Part shown: positions 59,101 through 64,000 of the stretch, in pieces
Position numbering within the stretch: position 1 is the stretch's first letter
How the letters are laid out: each line of letters starts with the position of its first letter
NCBI RefSeq assembly: GCF_004210375.1
Contig: NC_134830.1
Span: 64,396,326-64,460,325 of the forward strand
Reading direction: 5' to 3'
DNA from: Tachypleus tridentatus
Taxonomy: Eukaryota; Arthropoda; Merostomata; Xiphosura; Limulidae
Length of the DNA: 64,000 nt
Notes under the pieces: model-generated
What the model saw: only the letters and a program-made list of their open reading frames with translations
Told to the model about the DNA's origin: nothing
Databases searched by the model: none
Program-made: the position numbers and the translations under genes

Positions 59101-60802
59101 CTTAACTGTTAGTCTTCCTGGCAGGTTATGATAATTACCATTATGCTACAAAAAGTCTTTTACAACTTTTCTTGCTGTGGTTTCTCTCCTAACATTGTAG
59201 ACCAGATGTCAATATTGGTTTTATGCTATTTCTGTTTTTCAATGCTGTTTTGTTTTACCTTCATCTCCTTTTATAAATTTTACTACATTTACTTTATTTT
59301 TACCTTTTCACCTAATGTTTGGTGCAGATAGCCTAGCTGCTTTGTGCCATAAAGCACTAAATCAATCAACTAATTAAATTCTGATTCAAACAAGCTATGT
59401 ACATGGATCAAAACTAAAAAAAAAAATTGTGTGTGTATGTGTGTGTACACCCCCTCTCACCCACATACAAACCTCTCCAATAGTATATCTAATTAAATAC
59501 AATGTCCATATCATAATTAAATGATCAGAATGCATCATTTCATCAGCTCTTAATGATATATTTGCTATATTTCTGTACTAATTGGCTAATATAATGTAGT
59601 GGTAATGTTGAAACTTTGTATATTTAAACTACTGATTCATTTGATCCATAGTGTGTTAATGATTTTCAATTTCATTACTTCAGTATTTTAGTACATCTAA
59701 TTAATTGTAGTACTATCATTATTATTTCAACTTGTTGTATGTCTGTAATTACATCCACAAAATTTATGTTCTTGCACAGGTGTGCTAATTGTTTTGATTG
59801 TCCAAGCTGCATGCATACACTGTCCACAAGAGCTACCAGTATTCAAATTCCAAGTCCAGATGACCCAAAAAAGAATGTTCCGAAGAAGGTTTATTATCTT
59901 GCTTGTGGATTTTGCCGTTGGACATCACGTGATGTTGGTATTCCTGATCAAACTGTAGGTGCGTAAACATTTAAAAAGAAAAAATTACATGCATTTTTTT
60001 GTCTGTTTAGGATATGCTGAAGTTTATTTTATCTATCAACATATAAATTAGTATGTTTGTTTGATTAATGCAAAAATTTAAGATCACTTCAGTATGCTTT
60101 AGACATCTCATCTGACTATAGCTTTTTTGTTGATTTAGTTCCAGAACTTCACATCATGGTTAAACATCTAGCAATCAATTTTTTTTTTTAAATACATAAT
60201 TGACAAATAATTATTTGAAATTTTTAATGGACTGAGTAAGAGAAAAGTAATAAGTTTCTTCATCAAATGTGACATTTCATGACATAAAAAGATCAAGGAA
60301 ATTTCTTGATTTCAGCAGCTTTGGCATTTTGTTCTTTAATACCATTCCTTCTATAATTTCTAAGTATAATACTTCTAACAAAGTAGTTATATGAAAAAAT
60401 CAGAGGTGATAGAAGAGTACTGTTATTAGTTTATTAAAACTTTTTTGATCAGGTATTTACATGTACAGCTCATTACTTTGGAAACTGTGCAACATAGGAA
60501 CAGAATGCTTGAATAAATTTGTAAGTTTATTATATATACATAAATATATTGATACATGTAATGTTTTATATTGAAACATGTAATGTTATCATGCATTATA
60601 TTTTATAAAATTAATTCTATTCCTTTAATTTCTAAATTAGAGAATTAAAGTTTTAAGTTATAGATATTTGCCTTATAGATTTTTTTCTATAGAAATTTTT
60701 GTTTTTTCAATTTTTATGCTGCAGTTAGTTTTTTGTTAGTTTGTGCTTTTTCTAATAGCCAGTGGTGGTTGGCAAGAACAGGAGAATCTTCACAGTAAAA
60801 GA
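43973..60802 (+). CDS. DCTN4: Dynactin subunit 4 (p62), exons 1-4, 3' part beyond the window
   Basis: Four exons (43,973-44,101, 54,622-54,692, 59,780-59,958, 60,759-60,802) join with phases 0, 2, 1 and 0. They give about 141 residues from [20 protein letters not shown] to LHSKR. DCTN4 is the p62 subunit of the dynactin pointed-end complex, which aids dynein-driven transport. Its N-terminus binds zinc through Cys pairs. These are visible here: [70 protein letters not shown]. The order and the ASGGWQE(P/Q)EN end of exon 4 match human DCTN4, where about 460 residues are expected. No frameshift was seen. Introns 1 and 2 (10.5 and 5.1 kb) are filled mostly with transposons. The following exon (human MNKLIEYYQQ...) was not found before base 64,000. 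Confidence 0.95.
44102..45240. other. DCTN4 intron 1, unique part, nothing recognised
   Basis: AT-rich with no repeats recognised before the CR1 copy. Confidence 0.5.
45270..46960 (-). pseudogene. CR1-like LINE, 3' half with reverse transcriptase (copy 1)
   Basis: On the minus strand 46,124-46,597 encodes CR1-type [42 protein letters not shown], a [16 protein letters not shown] region and [15 protein letters not shown]. The block at 45,866-46,084 ([34 protein letters not shown]) is the next CR1 module. More 5' pieces (SDYKP-SLASVM-like) reach about 46,770, and a linker about 46,960. Several stops and frame changes are present. The YVDD-box equivalent is replaced by a KSTDD-like sequence. It lies antisense in DCTN4 intron 1. 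Confidence 0.85.
47225..49125 (-). pseudogene. Decayed multi-domain TE-like gene, family not named
   Basis: Right to left, in changing frames, I read [11 protein letters not shown] (49.05 kb), [33 protein letters not shown] (48.85 kb), a conserved [20 protein letters not shown] (48.5 kb), IAKLANETV...[28 protein letters not shown] and [13 protein letters not shown] (48.2 kb). An [20 protein letters not shown]...[12 protein letters not shown] end follows near 47.35-47.5 kb. The order matches uncharacterised invertebrate proteins that I remember with VHWDGKLL, ACRHHI-E, GPN-LFKRF and VVND-AERGVA motifs; the His-His and Asp-rich motifs suggest a transposase-like fold, but this is inference. Many stops. 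It lies antisense in DCTN4 intron 1. No terminal repeats were identified. Confidence 0.6.
48407..48784 (-). pseudogene. Largest open piece of the 47-49 kb TE-like pseudogene
   Basis: A 125-codon frame holds an N-terminal basic stretch ([14 protein letters not shown]), [20 protein letters not shown] and [20 protein letters not shown], then [10 protein letters not shown] before a stop. Related residues continue beyond the stop ([20 protein letters not shown]). Confidence 0.55.
49126..49679. other. DCTN4 intron 1 spacer, nothing recognised
   Basis: AT-rich sequence between two decayed elements. Confidence 0.4.
50120..51370 (+). pseudogene. LINE copy 1 ORF1 (gag-like, zinc knuckles)
   Basis: Starts [13 protein letters not shown] near 50,124; a stop and frame changes follow. 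Near 50,697-50,875 there are two CX2CX4HX4C knuckles ([28 protein letters not shown]) and a third Cys-rich block ([15 protein letters not shown]), then a Pro/Ser-rich tail. Three consecutive knuckles at the end of ORF1 are typical of Jockey and I-group elements. Confidence 0.85.
51450..53750 (+). pseudogene. LINE copy 1 RT and RNase H
   Basis: RT pieces run from 51,470 ([16 protein letters not shown]) to 52,360 with [13 protein letters not shown]. The catalytic box is altered: [11 protein letters not shown] replaces the YVDD seen in copy 2, so one catalytic Asp is lost. RNase H follows at about 52,950-53,140 ([34 protein letters not shown]), with a C-terminal Cys region near 53,560 ([16 protein letters not shown]). 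Many stops and frameshifts. Confidence 0.85.
54201..54621. other. End of DCTN4 intron 1, nothing recognised
   Basis: T-rich sequence leading to the exon 2 acceptor (TTTTGTTTTAG). Confidence 0.5.
54622..54692 (+). CDS. DCTN4: DCTN4 exon 2
   Basis: The acceptor is TTTTGTTTTAG. The peptide [20 protein letters not shown] then KKN is nearly identical to human DCTN4. Exits in phase 2 at AACAG|GTACAA; the split Arg codon is completed in exon 3. Confidence 0.95.
54693..55049. other. DCTN4 intron 2, start
   Basis: No feature recognised before LINE copy 2. Confidence 0.5.
55060..55570 (+). pseudogene. LINE copy 2, C-terminal part of ORF1
   Basis: Matches the copy 1 ORF1 tail from about 50,886 on (Ser/Pro/Thr-rich, [20 protein letters not shown]). 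It ends [13 protein letters not shown] and a stop, one base before the endonuclease ATG. Lacks the zinc knuckles because of 5' truncation. Confidence 0.8.
55572..58760 (+). pseudogene. LINE copy 2 ORF2: endonuclease, RT, RNase H
   Basis: Begins MATLIQ and a TAG where a Trp is expected (then [15 protein letters not shown]). Endonuclease motifs [16 protein letters not shown] (about 55,957) and GSDHFPVLL (about 56,190) are visible. RT occupies about 56,850-57,560, with [47 protein letters not shown] and LYVDDFHIS. RNase H (about 57,960-58,200) has a changed start (YMDGSK then a stop) but an intact [14 protein letters not shown] and YTDSLNS. At least three frameshifts and several stops. Confidence 0.88.
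59381..59779. other. End of DCTN4 intron 2
   Basis: Contains a GT-rich microsatellite near 59,428-59,448; otherwise nothing recognised. Confidence 0.5.
59780..59958 (+). CDS. DCTN4: DCTN4 exon 3
   Basis: The acceptor is CTTGCACAG. Completing the split Arg codon gives [40 protein letters not shown] and TV. Donor G|GTGCGT, phase 1 exit. Three Cys pairs match human DCTN4. An in-frame read-through would stop at once (GGT GCG TAA), which confirms the exon end. Confidence 0.95.
59960..60758. other. DCTN4 intron 3, nothing recognised
   Basis: AT-rich, 800 bp, no repeats identified. Confidence 0.6.
60759..60802 (+). CDS. DCTN4: DCTN4 exon 4
   Basis: The acceptor is TTCTAATAG. With the last base of exon 3 it reads [15 protein letters not shown], close to human ASGGWQEPENPHTQR. 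Donor AGA|GTAAGT, phase 0 exit. Confidence 0.93.
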
Positions 60803-60891
60803 GTAAGTAATTTTCAAGCTAACTCATGTTGTCTTAATTCTGTGATTAAGGTTTTAAAAAAAAACCCATATATTATTAATGAATCTGTGCT

Positions 60892-60913
60892 TGTGTGTGT
60901 GTGTGTGTGTGTG
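60892..60913. repeat. (TG)n microsatellite
   Basis: Pure TG run in DCTN4 intron 4. Confidence 0.9.
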
Positions 60914-61803
60914 CATGTGTGTATATATAACATTTTAGTTCAGTGGGACATCTATTGGTACAAATTGGCAGTTTATTTCTGTACTAAACTAAAACCATTA
61001 ATAAATAAATTGTAAACAAATCTTAAAGCTAGCTTTTTTCATATATTTATTAAGCTCTTTCTTAAAACTCTTAAATTTACTAACTCTACAATATTCTAAG
61101 GCAACCCATTCAAATGGTCATTTGGCCTGTAAAAACTCTCTGCTGAAGATGATTCCCACCCTGCCAGCATTTATATTTGTGTCCCCTTGTCCTACTGTTC
61201 TCACTGCTAAGTATGAAAAGATGTTGCATCAATACTGTCAATTCCCTTTACAATCTTAAACATCTCAGTCAGATCTCCTTTACCTCTTCCTTTTTTTTAA
61301 GATAAAACCATTTGAGAGATTTCAACCTCTTCTCATATGACAACCCCTTCATCTCAGGAACTATTCTAATAACCCTTTTCTGAACTCTTTCTAATATTTC
61401 AATGTACTTTTTAAAATAAGGAGCCCATGACTGAACACAATGTTCCAAGTGTAACCTAATCAATAACCTATACAATAAAATATTAACTTCTTTACACTTG
61501 TATTCAATATTTATGTAGATATAACTTAAAATCCTACTGCTAGCAACAGCAAACTACTTGGTTTGCTTTAGAAACTAATCAACCATGACATTAAGATCCA
61601 TTAAAGTTATTCCTGTTCAAAGTATGCCTATAATTTAAATTATTATAACCCACATACATTATCTTGCATTTGTTAGGATTAAAACCCATTTTCTATTTAT
61701 TTTCCCATCTGACTAAATCTAAATCACTTTGTAAATCAGCAGCATCTTCTTCACAGCTAGCAGCACTCAAGATCTTAATATCAGTTGCAGATTCAAATAA
61801 TCT

Positions 61804-62059
61804 GGCCCGTCATGGCCAGGTGGCTAAGGCATTCACTCGTAATCTGAAGGTTGTGGGTTCAAATCCCCATCGCACCAAACATACTCACCCTTTCAGCCTT
61901 GGGGGCATTATAATGTGAGGGTCAAATTGTAGTTTAAGAGTTGACAGTGGGTGGTGATGACTAGCTATCTTCCCTCTACTCTTACATTGCTAAATTCTAG
62001 AGCTAGCTCAGATAGCCCTCATGTGGCTTTGTGCAAAATTAAAAAACAAAACAAACCTT
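61804..62059 (+). mobile_element. SINE family A nested in CR1, 9-bp target duplication
   Basis: Runs from GGCCCGTCATGGCCAGGTGG to an AAAAAACAAAACAAAC-type tail. AAATAATCT at 61,795-61,803 recurs at 62,060-62,068. The uninterrupted CR1 copy 1 has the matching undisturbed site near 46,165. Confidence 0.95.
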
Positions 62060-62303
62060 AAATAATCTATTGATTATCCTTTCATCTGTCATTGATGTAA
62101 ATCAAGAATAGCAAAGGTCCTAAGCCATAGCCTTGAGGTATGCCATTAGTAACATTTAAGCTAGTTTGATTGAACCTCAGCTACTCTTATCTCCAATTTA
62201 TTAACTTATACCCCCACCTGTAGAGATACCTTTTTTTTTTACAAGGCTTTTATGTGGCATCTTATCAAATGTTTTCAGAAAGTAACACACTCTTACCTTT
62301 ACT

Positions 62304-63549
62304 TATTAGGTTGTTTGAAAAATAATGTTGCATTTTAAATTTTAACTTTAATAAAAAAAATTGAAAAAATTGAAACCAACTTTATTAATCCAAATAGGAA
62401 CTTAGTGAATCTACACACCTTTTCCAACAAGAAAAAATATTAATGGTGATAAAACTCTGAAGTCCTGGAACTCAAGAATTCTTTAAAGCTATTTTCTGCT
62501 GCTACTCTGTTCTCAAATCTTTTGTTCTGCAAAAAGTTATCCAAATGCTTGAAAAAGTGGTAGTAGGTGGGGACAGGTCTTGGAGTAAGGAGGATGAAGT
62601 AATATTTTCATTGAGTTCTTAAGTGTTATTTGTGCAGTGTGTGGCTGAACATTATTATGAAGCAAGATTGGTTCTCTCTGACTGAGTAATGCTGGTATTT
62701 TTTCACACAACTTTCTGTGCATTTTCTTGACATTAAACCTCAGCAATGATATTTTGATCCTAGTTGAGCAAGCTGTAATGGATAATACTGGCTGCAAGCC
62801 AACATACAGTGACCATGATTTTCTGTTGGTGCATCTTTTGGCTTTAGAGAGTGTTTTGGAGCCTTGTCACAGTTGAGCCATTGCACACATATTTTTTTAT
62901 TGTTGTAAAGGATGCATTTTATGTTGCAGGTTACAGTCAAGAAATGTGTCATTTCTGTTGTGCAAAATAAGCATAGAGCACAGTTCAAGATGATCATTTG
63001 CTGATTTTTACTGAGATTGTGTGCAACCACTTATCGAGATTTTTCACTTTTCCAGTTTGCTTGAGATGGTCCAGAATTGTGGAGATGCCAACACCCAGTT
63101 CTTATGCCATTTCTTGAATAGTTTGGTGCATGTTTTTTCTAATGCTCATAGTTGGTCATTTTCAACAGCAGAAGGATGTATTCTGCTCTCCCTATCTTTA
63201 TGACTTGCATTTCTGTTATGAAACTTTTGGAACCAATGCTGTACTGTATATTTGGAGATGACTTCTTTGTCCCATGCTTGGTTGATATTGAAAGCTATTT
63301 GTGATTCATTATGACCAAGTTTGAATCCATGCAAAAAAATGATGTGCAACTTCTTTTTGCATCATTAATTGTAAGGGTCTGAAATATTGGAAATAAAGTT
63401 TTAGAAAACAATAAAAGCACTAATGAATAGAAGAAAACTTAAGTTTTTCAATGGTGTGTATATAAAGTCATAAAAAAGACTGGTTTCTTATCTCTATAAA
63501 TGACAAAATTTTAATGTAAAAATTTGCTATTATTTTTCAAACAACTAAA
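62304..63549 (-). mobile_element. Mariner-type DNA transposon nested in CR1
   Basis: Ends are TTAGGTTGTTTGAAAAATAA at left and, reverse-complemented, TTAGTTGTTTGAAAAATAAT at right; the element is about 1.24 kb, normal for mariner. The transposase is on the minus strand. An HTH region (about 63,146-63,349: GHNESQIAFNINQAWD, VQHWFQKFHNRN) is followed by a catalytic part near 62,900-62,950 and a LLHNNVQPHTAQ piece (about 62,650), where mariners have HDNARPH. Frames are broken. Confidence 0.9.
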
Positions 63550-63660
63550 TTCATAAGCAGTAATCTTATCAATGAATATCAAAATATTTTCCCTTAGTGA
63601 AACCATGTTGACTATCCAATAAAATTCTATATATACATGGAAACAAATAATACATTTCAC

Positions 63661-64000
63661 AATCAATATTTTTTATTTAATTTCTAAAAGCAATTGAAGC
63701 TAATGGAATAGTGGATAACAATGAATATCAGGTTTAGCACTAGAAATGTCTTATATTCATTTTTTTAGAGTAATCTACTTGTTTTACCTGCTTGATATCA
63801 TCTAGAAACAGAAAAAACACCATTGAAATTTTAAGGTCATTTTTTGTTGTTTTTTTACAGTTAAATTACAGAGCAGTCTTTTTACTCAGTCAATGAAATA
63901 TATGAACATGTATATTTGGCTGGACAAGGTAGAACCATAGTTAATGCCTAATTATTTGTTTTTAAAGATTACTTCAAAGTAAGGCCATCTTTAAAACAAG
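63661..64000. other. DCTN4 intron 4, right edge of window
   Basis: No DCTN4 exon 5 (MNKLIEYYQ-like) was recognised before the window ends. Confidence 0.5.

Larger units (their letters stand above)
55050..59380 (+). mobile_element. Jockey/I-like non-LTR retrotransposon copy 2, 5' truncated
   Basis: Similar to copy 1 but starting in late ORF1 (AAGAGGTGCAGTGTTTGAAA). It keeps the endonuclease, RT, RNase H and 3' UTR to GCCATAAAGCACTAAATCAA at about 59,370. Its 3' UTR has a partial internal duplication (about 58,905 and about 59,055 both begin CTGGAAAGGCCAA). It lies in DCTN4 intron 2. Confidence 0.9.
61030..63660 (-). pseudogene. CR1-like LINE copy 2, interrupted by a SINE and a mariner
   Basis: Three separated blocks align by eye, in order, with CR1 copy 1: 61,030-61,803 (C-terminal YRLLIRLHLEHCVQSWAPYF, LERVQKRVIRI), 62,060-62,303 (RT with GIPQGYGLGPLLFLIYINDR-like residues, decayed) and 63,550-63,660 (ATGGTTTCACTAAGG-like block shared with about 46,500). 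The two gaps are the SINE and the mariner. It lies antisense in DCTN4 intron 4. Confidence 0.85.

Noticed and set aside
59739-59966. A 75-codon ORF as a separate small gene
   Set aside because: It is DCTN4 exon 3 with intron read-through on both sides.
63850-63930. Possible DCTN4 exon 5 after a TTTTTTACAG acceptor
   Set aside because: The following sequence (LNYRAVFLLSQ then a stop) does not resemble DCTN4 and closes at once.

Overview
This window is eukaryotic nuclear DNA: about two-thirds A+T, split genes with GT/AG introns, tRNA-derived SINEs with target-site duplications, and many decayed transposons. A CTCGTAA-loop, tRNA-headed SINE, a second short interspersed repeat, CR1-like and Jockey/I-like LINEs and the arthropod-like proteins suggest a chelicerate. 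My best guess is a horseshoe crab (Limulus/Tachypleus type), from memory of similar SINEs; I could not run a search.

Two host genes are supported by exon structure, and they diverge from a TE-rich interval. (1) On the minus strand, a CCSER1/CCSER2-like (coiled-coil serine-rich) gene has a non-coding first exon near 35.8-35.96 kb, one very large coding exon (28,688-30,756) and small 3' exons at 22.6, 19.6, 18.9, 15.5, 15.1, 12.8 and possibly 8.8 kb. Splice phases agree down to the 15.5-kb exon. The large exon carries a one-base frameshift at an A6 run, and its length is exactly one base more than the splice phases allow. (2) On the plus strand, DCTN4 (dynactin p62) begins at 43,973. Exons 1-4 are at 44.0, 54.6, 59.8 and 60.8 kb, all with compatible phases, and the gene runs off the right edge.

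Layout: 1-762, inverted 5' end of a Jockey/I-like LINE; 0.8-8.8 kb, AT-rich with no recognised gene; 8.8-30.8 kb, CCSER-like gene with intronic SINEs, tandem repeats and a 2.6-kb foldback transposon (25,123-27,745) whose core holds a broken coding fragment; 30.9-31.3 kb, palindromic MITE; 36.2-43.7 kb, transposon graveyard (tandem repeat, gypsy-type pol remnant, hAT-derived pseudogene split by a Tc1-like element, SINE cluster); 44-64 kb, DCTN4 with introns filled by CR1 LINEs, an unfamiliar multi-domain TE-like pseudogene (47.2-49.1 kb), two related Jockey/I-like LINEs, and a CR1 copy carrying a nested SINE and a nested mariner.

I found no bacterial or phage features, no CRISPR array, and no convincing new functional system. 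The strongest items for follow-up are the foldback element with its coding core, the 47-49 kb pseudogene family, the readable nested insertions, and the CCSER-like gene with its probable assembly error.
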